A stretch of DNA of 35,025 nt from the NCBI GenBank assembly GCA_046757725.1, contig JBHHYU010000021.1:1-35025 (forward strand). The letters are read 5' to 3'. Below, one piece after another: positions 1 through 7,965 of the stretch (position 1 is the stretch's first letter; every line of letters starts with the position of its first letter). A program made the position numbers and the translations under genes. The DNA comes from JBHHYU01 sp046757725. GTDB taxonomy: Bacteria; Desulfobacterota; Binatia; UBA9968. The notes under the pieces are model-generated. The model ran no database searches, had not been told where the DNA came from, and saw only the letters and a list, made by a program, of their open reading frames with translations.

Positions 1-155
1 ACAAGGCACAGGGACGTGCAGGTTGGAGGCAGGCCCAGGCCGTTGGAGAGCTCACCTGAAGGGGACGGAAGGGTGGCCGTCGAGGCCGTAGCCTATTGAC
101 TCAGGCCGGAAGGCTTTCTCCTGAGGAACCATACTTTTTAACGGTAGAGCCCCCC
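1..155 (-). repeat. Dispersed TIR repeat, copy 1 (truncated by window start)
   Basis: Partial copy of the 0.3-kb repeat family. It carries the block CACAGGGACGTG, the GGCCGTTGGAGAGCTC block, TTGACTCAGGCCGGAAGG and the terminal segment CTGAGGAACCATACTTTTTA, ending in ACGGTAGAGCCCCCC. The same order of blocks occurs at 19644-19990 on this strand and, reversed, at 16681, 27928 and 34822. Its outer end lies about 20 bp beyond the stop codon of the DUF4139 gene. The part left of base 1 is outside the window. Confidence 0.85.
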
Positions 156-174
156 TTGATCCTTCATAGGCAGG

Positions 175-1635
175 CTAAAACCTTATCCTCACACGATATC
201 GAACCTTCACCTCTCTATCCCTCGGTATCTGGACAAGGTATTGCAAGGTGTGGGCCTCCGTTTTTTTGTAGGAGTGGGATGAATAAAGCATTTCCCAATC
301 ACCGGGTACCGGTTCGATAATTGTTACCTGGGCATTTTCCTTCTTGTGGTTTCTCAACTTGATCTCCCATTCCACTTCATAGAGGTGGCTTGCGATCTTG
401 CGCCAATCCTTCTGTGTCCTTTCACCGACCACATCGAACGCCTCGCCCATTTTGATCTTGACCTTCTCATCCTTCGGGGTGTGGTCGATCCGGTCCTCGC
501 CGATAAACTGTAGACTGCCCGCTCCGTCGGCCTTGTAGACTCGCACCACACCCTTGGGGAGAGGTAAGCCCAATTGATTTTCTTTTTTATTCGCGACCTC
601 CAGATAGACCCCGACCTTCTGATTGGATACTGGCGTACCAAACCGATTCCGGTAATAACGCTGGGCGCCGTAATAGACGAATCGTTTTTTTACCGGGACA
701 TCAGAGGTACTGAGAAGGCTAAGCTGCTTCGTCTGCTTATCCTTGATGGTACTTTTTCCTTGGAGGCTGTAAAGATGGTACTCAAAAAAGCCCTCTTCGG
801 TAAATTCGCTCAGGCTTTCTCTAGAACGTGCCGCCTTGGCCGCATGATCCAGTGCCCCATAGACTTTCCGACCGGTCTGGGCACGATGGATATCACCGGC
901 AACCAGCTTGAGCGTCGCGTTCTTATAAGTAGCGCCACTCTTATTATTGATGGTGACCCAGCCCGAAAGATCCCCCCTCGTGTCCTGCGGGTTCAAGACA
1001 AAAACATAATCAGCCTTCCATGAGATACCCCCCGTAAGATAGGAGGCCTCGATGGTTTGAGAACCGAAAGTCCGGTTTTGTAAAAGCCAAACGAGGGTGG
1101 GCTTGGCGATGAGGTTATCCGGGATCTCAGGCAGAATAACCCGTCCGCGATGTCCCAGGTGTATCGCTCCGTCGATCTGGTAAATCGGACCGCCGTTAGT
1201 GCTAAGGAGCGTCGCATCCAGTAGCTTCTCTTCTCCGGTGTAATAATTTTTTTCGAAGATTTTCACCTGCCTCCCGATATATTTTTCCAAAAGCTTCTGC
1301 GGGTTGAGCAGATCATACTCATAGTTTTGCTCAAGGACCTTCAAGCCTTGGGGATCGGTGAGGGACTTGAGATGAACCGTAGTGGGATTGATCTGAGAGG
1401 CGACATCCATGAAGCGGATCTCGTGCGCCCCTGCTCCCAGCCGTATCTCACGATTGTCTTTCACCAAGCCCAGATTCCCATTGTAAACCGTTAGAGACAC
1501 CGCCTTCTGCTGCTCCCGCGTGCTGCTGGTCATGACCTGCTCTTTATTGGGCAGGGCCCGCAGGGTGCCCTCCGTGTTGAGTAATAGAATCGTCCCAAGC
1601 ACGGCAAATGTCCCCAAGAGAGTTAATGTTTTCAT
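175..1635 (-). CDS. Secreted DUF4139 domain protein
   Basis: 486 residues. Residues 1-28 form a signal peptide or anchor (Lys then a Leu-rich core), so the protein is probably exported. The rest is beta-rich: an N-terminal part with the phrase TVYNGNLGLVKDNREI, a central part with GGISWKADYVFVLN and GWVTINNKSGATYKNATLKL, and a C-terminal part ending in a beta-rich RVRIRF. This is the layout of DUF4139 (mucoidy inhibitor A-like) proteins, whose biochemical role is not established. The ATG follows GGAGGAAACT, a strong ribosome binding site. The gene lies 65 bp after the anti-sigma gene but has its own ECF-type promoter (1671-1698), so it is probably a direct target of the adjacent sigma factor and may act in the envelope. 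Family assignment is fairly sure; function is unknown. Confidence 0.85.
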   Translation of the reverse strand: MKTLTLLGTFAVLGTILLLNTEGTLRALPNKEQVMTSSTREQQKAVSLTVYNGNLGLVKDNREIRLGAGAHEIRFMDVASQINPTTVHLKSLTDPQGLKVLEQNYEYDLLNPQKLLEKYIGRQVKIFEKNYYTGEEKLLDATLLSTNGGPIYQIDGAIHLGHRGRVILPEIPDNLIAKPTLVWLLQNRTFGSQTIEASYLTGGISWKADYVFVLNPQDTRGDLSGWVTINNKSGATYKNATLKLVAGDIHRAQTGRKVYGALDHAAKAARSRESLSEFTEEGFFEYHLYSLQGKSTIKDKQTKQLSLLSTSDVPVKKRFVYYGAQRYYRNRFGTPVSNQKVGVYLEVANKKENQLGLPLPKGVVRVYKADGAGSLQFIGEDRIDHTPKDEKVKIKMGEAFDVVGERTQKDWRKIASHLYEVEWEIKLRNHKKENAQVTIIEPVPGDWEMLYSSHSYKKTEAHTLQYLVQIPRDREVKVRYRVRIRF

Positions 1636-1670
1636 AGTTTCCTCCTGCTGAAATAGAATGAACTTATCGA

Positions 1671-1698
1671 TTAGACAACACAGGAGGAAAAAAGTTCC
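1671..1698 (-). promoter_or_regulatory. ECF sigma promoter for the DUF4139 gene
   Basis: Read on the minus strand: -35 GGAACTT (1698-1692), a 15-bp spacer, -10 GTCTAA (1676-1671). This matches the sigma-E/ECF consensus (GGAACTT, about 15-16 bp, GTCTAA) and has the same spacing as the element before the sigma gene at 3262-3289. The -35 begins 3 bp past the anti-sigma stop codon; the DUF4139 start lies about 36 bp downstream of the -10. Confidence 0.75.
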
Positions 1699-1700
1699 GA

Positions 1701-2636
1701 CTATTTTCTCGGAAGGATACGGATCTTGAGGGTAACCAGAGGCTCCTTCGATCGGAGAGATGACACCGGACCCGGCGCCTGCGTTGGCTTTCGAGAGCTA
1801 ACAGCAGCCTTTCGCCCGGCTTGTTTTTTAAACTCGGTAATGCCCTTGCGTCCCAAATCAGCTTTTCCAGTCTCGGTGCTTTCCTCTGCTCTCAATGCGG
1901 TAAGGAAATCGGATTCCCGGGAGCGAGGCACTTGAACCGTCATCAAAAAGCCGGCCGGCGAGACAGCCCCCTGAACCAATACCTTTCCGCCTCTCTCCCT
2001 CAGAAGGGTTTTAACCCTACCTTCATAAAGGGTGACATCGTCCACTACAAGCTCTTTGATTGTCAGTTGAGGAACCGAGGCAACTTTCCGGTCCCCACCA
2101 TCCTTTTCAAGGGTACCCGCTGATTGACCCTGGCTCTTGGACTTCAATACCTCTCGTTTCGCTTGAGGCCCGGCTTTATCCATGCGATAGCGCTCACGGC
2201 TTTTGGCAACTCTTTCAACGGGTTGCTTTTCAGATCTCACCTGAGCCTCTTCCAGGGCATCACGAACAGCTAGTTCGGGATGCTTCACAGCGATTTGCGG
2301 GGATCTCGAGTAGAGTTGCAAGCCCAGAATACTCAAGAGAAGTAAGGCTGTAACCTCAAGTGGTACTTTAAATTTTAAGGGCTCAAATAGCCAGGCCCAA
2401 ATACGCCTTCCCACCTTTCGCCGTTCAATCCGACCATGAAGCCTATCGAGAAAGGCGGGGGAGGTTTCTACCTCGTCCAACGTAGCGATTAGCGAGACGG
2501 TGGTGCGTAAAGTTTCCAGTTCCTGCCGGCAGGCCGAACACGCGTTAAGGTGCGTTTCAAACAAGGAAACTTCGGGAGGGGTCAATTGCTGGTCCAGATA
2601 GTCCGAGGACAGTTCTTTTATCTCTTGACAATTCAT
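1701..2636 (-). CDS. Zinc-finger transmembrane anti-sigma factor
   Basis: 311 residues. The N-terminal ZAS (zf-HC2) domain has Cys3, His29, Cys33 and Cys36 (H-x3-C-x2-C). A single membrane segment lies at about 91-109 (VPLEVTALLLLSILGLQLY), followed by a roughly 200-residue, Lys/Arg-rich region expected in the periplasm; residues 195-255 look like a folded alpha/beta sensor segment (TIKELVVDDVTLYEG onwards). Proteins of this plan bind and silence a cognate ECF sigma factor until an envelope signal releases it. The gene starts 23 bp after the sigma gene ends, with GGAG upstream of the ATG, so the two are co-transcribed. Regulated proteolysis is possible but no cleavage site can be read from sequence. 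Confidence 0.88.
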   Translation of the reverse strand: MNCQEIKELSSDYLDQQLTPPEVSLFETHLNACSACRQELETLRTTVSLIATLDEVETSPAFLDRLHGRIERRKVGRRIWAWLFEPLKFKVPLEVTALLLLSILGLQLYSRSPQIAVKHPELAVRDALEEAQVRSEKQPVERVAKSRERYRMDKAGPQAKREVLKSKSQGQSAGTLEKDGGDRKVASVPQLTIKELVVDDVTLYEGRVKTLLRERGGKVLVQGAVSPAGFLMTVQVPRSRESDFLTALRAEESTETGKADLGRKGITEFKKQAGRKAAVSSRKPTQAPGPVSSLRSKEPLVTLKIRILPRK

Positions 2637-2659
2637 GGCTACGCACTCCTTACCGACAA

Positions 2660-3235
2660 CTATGCGGCTCCCTGGGGTAGAAACGGTTTGATACGCCCTT
2701 GAACCACCAAGCGTGCCCGGTGGAGTCGTGACCTAACGGTCCCCAGCTCCACTCCCAGGGACACTGCGATCTCTTCGTAGGAAAGGCCTTCGATATCTCG
2801 TAAAATAAGGACCATCCTTTGCTCCTGGGGCAGTGCCTGGATGGCCTTTTCTAAAAGAACCTTTAGCTCTTTCTCTTCCAGGAGGGTGTGCGGATTGCGT
2901 GCTTCACTGGGGATCGTGGGTCCTGGATTCTCGACGGACACGGAAATCTGATTTTCCCGTTTTCGTCTCCTTCTGTGGTTTAGACAGCTATTAGCCGTAA
3001 TCCGGTAAAGCCATGTAGAAAAACGAGCCTTACCCTGAAAGCCTTTCAGGCTGTGATAGACTTTCACAAAGACGTCTTGAGCCAGATCCTCTGCCTCAAC
3101 CCGATTCCCTACTATACGAGTGGCAATCCCCATGATACGGTTACGGTATTTTATAACCAACCCGTCGAACGCCAAGGGGTCTCCCCGCCGGCTCTTCTCG
3201 ACTAGCTCCCAATCAGGATCGTAAATTGACGCCAT
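2660..3235 (-). CDS. ECF RNA polymerase sigma factor (RpoE-like)
   Basis: 191 residues. Region 2 spans about 20-90 (FDGLVIKYRNRIMGIATRIVG, then EDLAQDVFVKVYHSLKGF and FSTWLYRITANSCLNHRRR). Region 4 spans about 128-180 (LPQEQRMVLILRDIEGLSYE, then EIAVSLGVELGTVRSRLHRAR). No region 1 or 3 is present, which defines an ECF (group 4) factor. It directs RNA polymerase to a small regulon and is expected to be held by the anti-sigma factor encoded next. A GGAACTT/GTCTAC promoter immediately upstream implies positive autoregulation. The Shine-Dalgarno before the ATG is weak. Confidence 0.95.
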   Translation of the reverse strand: MASIYDPDWELVEKSRRGDPLAFDGLVIKYRNRIMGIATRIVGNRVEAEDLAQDVFVKVYHSLKGFQGKARFSTWLYRITANSCLNHRRRRKRENQISVSVENPGPTIPSEARNPHTLLEEKELKVLLEKAIQALPQEQRMVLILRDIEGLSYEEIAVSLGVELGTVRSRLHRARLVVQGRIKPFLPQGAA

Positions 3236-3261
3236 CTATGCAGTCTTATCCTCTGACTATT

Positions 3262-3289
3262 GTAGACACCCGAAAAAGATAAAAGTTCC
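3262..3289 (-). promoter_or_regulatory. Autoregulatory ECF promoter for the sigma/anti-sigma operon
   Basis: On the minus strand: -35 GGAACTT (3289-3283), exactly 15 bp, then -10 GTCTAC (3267-3262), 27 bp before the sigma start codon. It differs by one base from the copy at 1671-1698, and in both the -35 is followed by TT. Two ECF-consensus hits with equal spacing, both placed before genes of one cluster, are unlikely to be chance. Confidence 0.75.
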
Positions 3290-3409
3290 ACCAGCGACTC
3301 CCAAAAGGTTACGACAATCCGCAGAAGTGCGTCAATGCCGTAAAGCTATTACTATTCCATAACCATCGAACCTGAAACGAGGTCTGGACAAAAAAGAGTG
3401 CTGGCGAGG

Positions 3410-3733
3410 TCAGCAGGGGGGGGTTCCAGATAGGCTCACAATGGGGCGCCACCCTCCCCCGTCCCTTTCAGGTGAGCTCTCCAACGGCCTGGGCCTGCCT
3501 CCACCTCCACGTCCCTGTGCTCCAGGTTTCCTCCCTCGGAACCGGATGCATGGGTGCACGGCGCAGGGGGCCTGCTCCGAAGAAAGGGGGACGTCCGACA
3601 CTGAAGCGACTTGAGGAAAATGGGCCTAAATAGGTTAAGTACTTAGGGGCAGAGAAGTACAGGTCTATCGGCTCCCACTGAGGAGCGGGTCCCCTGCGCC
3701 TAACTGGACTACCAGATTTTTTACGGTAGAGCC
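3410..3733 (+). repeat. Dispersed TIR repeat, copy 2 (degenerate)
   Basis: Plus-orientation copy. The interior is clear: GGTGAGCTCTCCAACGGCCT, CTCCACGTCCCTGTGC, GGAACCGGATGCATGGGTG, then CGGCGCAGGGGGCCTGCTCC. The left terminal repeat is not recognisable. At the right, the block AAATGGGCTCCCACTGAGG is split by about 47 bp (roughly 3622-3668) that contains the short inverted repeat GTACTT...AAGTAC. The end TTTTTTACGGTAGAGCC (3718-3733) matches the outer end of copy 1. Boundaries are approximate. From 3734 to 3926 I see no gene or repeat. Confidence 0.75.
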
Positions 3734-3926
3734 GCAGCAAAGGTTCCTTCAACCGGGACGGAGGCGGATGGGCTTTTATCAACGCTCTGCGTACACCCGG
3801 CTCGCATGCCGGTAGCAGTGGTTTGCCGATACCAGAACAGCTGGTGCTGAAACGCACGCCATTGCTTCCGTAACGCAAGGCGCGAATGGGCTATCCATCG
3901 TCTTATAATACGGCCGTACCGGCCGG

Positions 3927-4289
3927 CTATTTCTTTGGCAGCATTAACTTCATAAGAAGGTGCTGTCGATTTTTGGTATAGGGCCTTATTTGGGCCGGCC
4001 ATCTACCCAGTTCCACAGCCTTGTCCCAGGCTTCGCTCACCAGGACCTCAGGACTCTCCAGTTCATAAACGGCCGTATACTTGGGAGCGCTTTCGATCCG
4101 GATATTGCGCTTCTCGCCCCCGATGCTCATTGTCAGTTCCTGCCGCTGCAGCCGGGCGATAGAGATAATCCCCGGAACTTTGCTTAGATTCGGGACGTGT
4201 TCTTTATCGTAGATCTCATTAAACGCAGCCTCGTGCTCCGGATCAACGTCCATACTCGCCAGGAGCAGGTAATTTGATGTGAGTGGCAT
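3927..4289 (-). CDS. EthD/Dabb-like small alpha-beta barrel protein
   Basis: 120 residues, no signal peptide. The start YLLLASMDVDPEHEAAFNEI followed by YDKEHVPNLSKVPGIISIAR is the pattern of ferredoxin-like dimeric alpha/beta-barrel proteins of the EthD/DUF4286 type, where a conserved His after a Tyr/Trp-Asp is common (here DKEHV). Members include degradative accessory proteins and many of unknown role. The gene follows the cupin gene after 38 bp with GGAG before its ATG, so they probably form a two-gene operon from the promoter at 4767-4795. Family-level call only; substrate unknown. Confidence 0.7.
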   Translation of the reverse strand: MPLTSNYLLLASMDVDPEHEAAFNEIYDKEHVPNLSKVPGIISIARLQRQELTMSIGGEKRNIRIESAPKYTAVYELESPEVLVSEAWDKAVELGRWPAQIRPYTKNRQHLLMKLMLPKK

Positions 4290-4327
4290 GGTTTTTAGGC
4301 TCCTTACTTCGGTTTTCCAAAAGGTGT

Positions 4328-4696
4328 CTACCGTTGTGAAGTTCCCAAGAAATGCGCTATAGGCTGCGCCGGGGATTTGATCTCTAAAACCAGCGCTTGT
4401 TCCACACCTTCCACACCGTGGGGAATACCCTGGGGATGTCTGCAGACATCACCCGGTCCAAGTACGTATTCCGCCTTGCCCACGGTCATCTTGACTTTAC
4501 CTTTGATCACATAGGCCAACGTCTCGTGCTGATGCACATGAAGGGGTGCACCGGCTCCCGGCGGATATTGAATCTCAAGCAGGGTCATTTGATCACCCGC
4601 GATAAGGGGCTTCATCACGACTTCACCGTGAAGCGTTTTCCCCTCTACGGACTTTATGTTCAGCTCTTTTACATCAGCATTCCTGGATAGGTTCAT
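4328..4696 (-). CDS. Small single-domain cupin protein
   Basis: 122 residues forming one cupin barrel. Motif 1 is PGAGAPLHVHQHETLAYVIKG (about 45-65, with metal-type His and Glu), motif 2 is PGDVCRHPQGIPHGVE (about 81-96, with a further His). All the usual His/Glu metal ligands are visible, so a bound metal is likely. Small cupins act as isomerases, dioxygenases or sensors and the substrate cannot be told from sequence. AAAGGAGA precedes the ATG. It is first in an apparent operon with the EthD-like gene and has a consensus housekeeping promoter, which suggests steady, strong expression. Confidence 0.85.
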   Translation of the reverse strand: MNLSRNADVKELNIKSVEGKTLHGEVVMKPLIAGDQMTLLEIQYPPGAGAPLHVHQHETLAYVIKGKVKMTVGKAEYVLGPGDVCRHPQGIPHGVEGVEQALVLEIKSPAQPIAHFLGTSQR

Positions 4697-4766
4697 TCGA
4701 TTCTCCTTTCTTGAGTCACCTCTTTAACCTGTACTCTACCGCTCTGCCCTCAACACAACCATCGCG

Positions 4767-4795
4767 ATTATATTTGGACAACCATGGGCTGTCAA
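4767..4795 (-). promoter_or_regulatory. Perfect sigma-70 consensus promoter for the cupin operon
   Basis: On the minus strand TTGACA (4795-4790), 17 bp, TATAAT (4772-4767). All twelve consensus bases and the optimal spacer are present. Transcription would start near 4760, leaving a leader of about 60 nt before the cupin ATG at 4696. The rest of the 4697-4957 gap shows no gene. Confidence 0.75.
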
Positions 4796-4957
4796 TTATC
4801 CTTAAAGCTATGATAACGTGTATTGAGTTATGAACTTCGTTACCTCTTAATCGTAAAGGATGCAACCCGAAGGATGCTCTTATCGGGAATGTCACTTCCT
4901 TTAAGATTCCTTGAACGTCCTTTCACGTGAAAACTACGCCATAAGGAAACCAAAAAA

Positions 4958-5212
4958 GTGGTAACTAAAAAACAGGGTGAAGAGGCGGTTGGGGAACTCG
5001 AGCAATGGGCCGACCGGATCGTGGGCTCCCTGGACGACAGGATAAAAACCTCAGTCTATTACGACCCCGACTCCAGCACTTATGTCATACGTTTGGCCAG
5101 AGACAGCCGGGTTTTACTGTTCCGCCTTTCGGAAGCTCAGTTGCAAACCGACGGACGGAGCGAGGAATGTGAAAAGATCCTAAAAACAAAGATTAAAAAC
5201 ATTTCCGGTTGA
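4958..5212 (+). CDS. Small hypothetical protein (84 aa)
   Basis: Not recognised. An 84-residue soluble, acidic-to-neutral protein with an N-terminal helix (EEAVGELEQWADRIVGSLDD), a central beta hairpin-like part (TSVYYDPDSSTYVIRLARDSR, then VLLFRLSEAQL) and a Lys-rich tail. It starts with GTG, preceded by AAGGA about ten bases upstream. It stands alone between the cupin promoter region and the convergent hemB gene. The coding pattern is plausible and no overlapping frame competes, but conservation is needed to be sure. The following 137-bp gap contains only the palindrome CGGGTACCCG at about 5276. Confidence 0.55.
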   Translation: MVTKKQGEEAVGELEQWADRIVGSLDDRIKTSVYYDPDSSTYVIRLARDSRVLLFRLSEAQLQTDGRSEECEKILKTKIKNISG

Positions 5213-5349
5213 ACGTACGTCAATGTTTTTGATCAGAGATCTAATCACTTGCCAGGAATCTTACCGGAGGTAGGTCGGGTACCCGCAGCTTACCAGGACG
5301 TATTTAAACTCCATGTCACAAATTTGGATACTTTTGCAATGGCCCGTAA

Positions 5350-6333
5350 TTAGCGGGATCCCCCCTGCAAGTCACGGGCTACATCCTTGGCAAAATAGGT
5401 CAGGATCATGTCCGCGCCGGCCCGCTTGATGGAGAGGAGAACCTCCATCACGACTTTGCGTTCATCAATCCAACCGTTGGCGCCTGCGGCCTTGATCATG
5501 GAATATTCACCACTGACGTTGTAGGCAGCCACGGGATAGCCGAATCTCTGCTTGACGCGATATACGATATCGAGATAGACCATGGCGGGCTTGACCATTA
5601 CGATATCCGCACCTTCCCGGATATCCAGCGCAACTTCTCTTAAGGCCTCGTCCGTGTTCCCTGGATCCATCTGATACGAACGGCGGTCTCCAAATTGGGG
5701 GGTCGACTCCGCTGCCTCACGGAAGGGACCGTAGAAACCCGAGCTATACTTCGCAGCGTAGGCCATAATGGCGACTTGCTGCAAGCCATTTTGATCTAAA
5801 ATCTTACGAATCGCCCCTACTCGCCCGTCCATCATGTCGGAGGGGGCCACGATATCGGCACCAGCCTTGGCATGGGAAAGCGCCTCTTTAGCCAGAAGCT
5901 CAAGGGTGCTGTCATTATCCACATCGTTGTCTTTGACCACGCCACAGTGACCGTGGTCGGTATACTCGCACAGACAGACATCAGTCATAACCAAAAGTTC
6001 CGGAACCTTTTCTTTGATGGCTCGAATCGCTTGCTGGACTATGCCTGTATCCTGATAAGCCTCCGAGCCTAGGGGATCCTTGTGCTCGGGTATGCCGAAG
6101 AGAATCACCCCGGGAATCCCCAGATGGTTCGCATCCTGGCACTCCTTGACCAAACGATCCACCGAGAGTTGGGCGACCCCGGGCATGGAGGAGACCGGAT
6201 GAGCACTGCCTTTTCCAGGCCCCACAAATAGAGGAAGAATGAGATCGTTAGGACTGAGCGAGGTTTCCCTCACGAGATTGCGTAACCTCTCATTCCTCCT
6301 TAACCTTCTTGGTCGGTAGATAGGAAACTCCAT
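5350..6333 (-). CDS. hemB: Delta-aminolevulinic acid dehydratase (porphobilinogen synthase)
   Basis: 327 residues, normal length. It condenses two 5-aminolevulinate molecules to porphobilinogen in the cytoplasm. Schiff-base lysines are visible as Lys195 (AYAAKYSSGFYGPFR) and Lys248 (IVMVKPAMVYLD). The metal site DVCLCEYTDHGHCG has Cys120, Cys122 and Cys130, the zinc-type triad rather than the Asp-rich Mg type. It is last in the hem block, 57 bp after the cobA-hemD fusion; that short gap carries an inverted repeat (6345-6405). Very confident. Confidence 0.98.
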   Translation of the reverse strand: MEFPIYRPRRLRRNERLRNLVRETSLSPNDLILPLFVGPGKGSAHPVSSMPGVAQLSVDRLVKECQDANHLGIPGVILFGIPEHKDPLGSEAYQDTGIVQQAIRAIKEKVPELLVMTDVCLCEYTDHGHCGVVKDNDVDNDSTLELLAKEALSHAKAGADIVAPSDMMDGRVGAIRKILDQNGLQQVAIMAYAAKYSSGFYGPFREAAESTPQFGDRRSYQMDPGNTDEALREVALDIREGADIVMVKPAMVYLDIVYRVKQRFGYPVAAYNVSGEYSMIKAAGANGWIDERKVVMEVLLSIKRAGADMILTYFAKDVARDLQGGSR

Positions 6334-6390
6334 AGCACCCTCTCAAAATAGTAGTCAGGAGTCATTGGTACGGATGCAGTATCCTTACTG

Positions 6391-7965
6391 CTAGATTCCG
6401 GCTCCTGCATTTTGAACGTTTGATTGTCCCCCAAAATACTCCGTAATCGCTCGGACCATTCCCGCCACCGTGTATTCTCGCGGAATAACCTGTACGGCTA
6501 TTCCCTTCTCCTCAGCCGTCTTTTGCGTTATCGGGCCGATGCAGGCAACCGCGGTATGGGTCATGAGCTCTGTCATGTTTTCCGCCCGGAAGAGTCTGGC
6601 AAACTGGGCAACGGTACTTGAGCTCGTAAAAGTAACCATATCAATTCTATTTCCCAGTATCTGCCCCCGAAGCCAGGAAACGTCACTATTTGTGGCCACC
6701 GTCCTGTAGGCCTCGATTACCTCCACTTCTGCACCCCAGTCACGTAAGGTCCTGGGTAGAATGTCTCGTGCCTCCAACGCCCTTGGTAAGAGGACCCGCT
6801 TGCCACGCATCTCTTCGCGTTTTAGCGCTCGTAAAAGACCCTCGGCCCGGTATTCTTTCGGCACTAGATCCGCACGGAGAAAAACGGACTCAAGACCCTT
6901 AGCCGTCTCCGGACCGATGGCACCGATTTTGATCCCCTTCAGTTGCCGGATATCCCCCTCAAGGTGTCGGAAACGGGCTAAAAAATGTTTCACCCCATTC
7001 ACACTGGTAAAAATGATCCAGTGATAGGTATGGATCCTCTGGATGGCTCCATCTAAAGGATCATAGCTTTTCGGTGGGAGAATTTGTATGGTGGGGAACT
7101 CAACCACCTCACCCCCCAGATCCTCTATCTCACGGGTAAAAGAACCGGCTTGAGGACGCGTAACTACAATGCGGCGACCAAAAAGCGGCCTGGTTTCAAA
7201 CCAGTTCAGCCGGCTACGCAAGTTCACTACCTCACCTACCACTGTGATGGCAGGCGGTTTAAAGCCTCTTTTCTCCGCGAGCTCGGCAATACCCTGTACG
7301 GTACCGACCAGGCTCTCCTGTGATCCCTTGGTCCCCCACCGGATCAGCGCTACCGGGGTTTGCGGATCGCAGCCACTCACCAGCAACCTTTGCATGTTGT
7401 CCTTGAGACTTCTCAGTCCCATCAGGAAGACGATCGTATGGACCCCACGGGTAAGGTGCTCCCACGAGATCGGCGAGTCGATTTCCCAAGACTCATGACC
7501 GGCGATGAAGGCCACACTCGACGCGTAATCCCTATGCGTCAACGGAATCCCCGCATAGGCGGGAACCGCTACGGCAGAGGTGACACCCGGGACTACTTCA
7601 AAGGGAATACCCTGATCTTTTAAACACTCCCCTTCCTCTCCACCCCGACCAAAGATAAAAGGATCTCCCCCTTTCAGGCGCACCACCACCTTCCCATCTT
7701 TTGCGTTGTGCACCATCAAAGATTGAATTTCCTCCTGGGAAAGGGCCTTTCTCCCTCCTTCTTTCCCTGCATAGATCCTCTCCGTGGTTTCGGGTGTATA
7801 GCGTAAAAGGGAGCGATCTGCCAGGTGGTCGTAGATAACCACTTGGGCTTTCTCCAGGCATCTCTTCCCCTTCAGGGTGAGCAGATCGCTCGCACCCGGA
7901 CCTGCCCCTACAAGATAGACCTTACCGACGGGTGGTTCCGCATTTTTTTTATTGGCCGGAGCCAT
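6391..7965 (-). CDS. cobA-hemD: Uroporphyrinogen-III C-methyltransferase / uroporphyrinogen-III synthase fusion
   Basis: 524 residues, two enzymes in one chain. Residues 14-258 are the SAM-dependent CobA/SUMT domain (VYLVGAGPGASDLLTLKG, VVRLKGGDPFIFGRGGEE, then PGVTSAVAVPAYAGIPLTHR), which methylates uroporphyrinogen III to precorrin-2. Residues 265-510 are the HemD domain (RRIVVTRPQ, IIFTSVNGVKHFL, VTFTSSSTVAQFARLF), which closes and inverts hydroxymethylbilane to uroporphyrinogen III. The fusion places the branch-point substrate next to the siroheme/cobalamin branch. The start overlaps the hemC end by 17 bp, so translation is probably coupled. The last codons (QNAGAGI) run into a short repeat-like motif shared with the leuB-asd gap. 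Very confident. Confidence 0.97.
   Translation of the reverse strand: MAPANKKNAEPPVGKVYLVGAGPGASDLLTLKGKRCLEKAQVVIYDHLADRSLLRYTPETTERIYAGKEGGRKALSQEEIQSLMVHNAKDGKVVVRLKGGDPFIFGRGGEEGECLKDQGIPFEVVPGVTSAVAVPAYAGIPLTHRDYASSVAFIAGHESWEIDSPISWEHLTRGVHTIVFLMGLRSLKDNMQRLLVSGCDPQTPVALIRWGTKGSQESLVGTVQGIAELAEKRGFKPPAITVVGEVVNLRSRLNWFETRPLFGRRIVVTRPQAGSFTREIEDLGGEVVEFPTIQILPPKSYDPLDGAIQRIHTYHWIIFTSVNGVKHFLARFRHLEGDIRQLKGIKIGAIGPETAKGLESVFLRADLVPKEYRAEGLLRALKREEMRGKRVLLPRALEARDILPRTLRDWGAEVEVIEAYRTVATNSDVSWLRGQILGNRIDMVTFTSSSTVAQFARLFRAENMTELMTHTAVACIGPITQKTAEEKGIAVQVIPREYTVAGMVRAITEYFGGQSNVQNAGAGI

Noticed and set aside
3721..4002. Minus-strand frame running from the EthD-like gene into the 3734-3926 gap, considered as a transposase remnant
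   Set aside because: The translation shows no transposase motif, and most of its N-terminal part lies out of frame within the EthD-like gene.
5276..5285. Palindrome CGGGTACCCG between the 84-aa gene and hemB
   Set aside because: A 10-bp palindrome without a T-run is not a convincing bidirectional terminator or operator.
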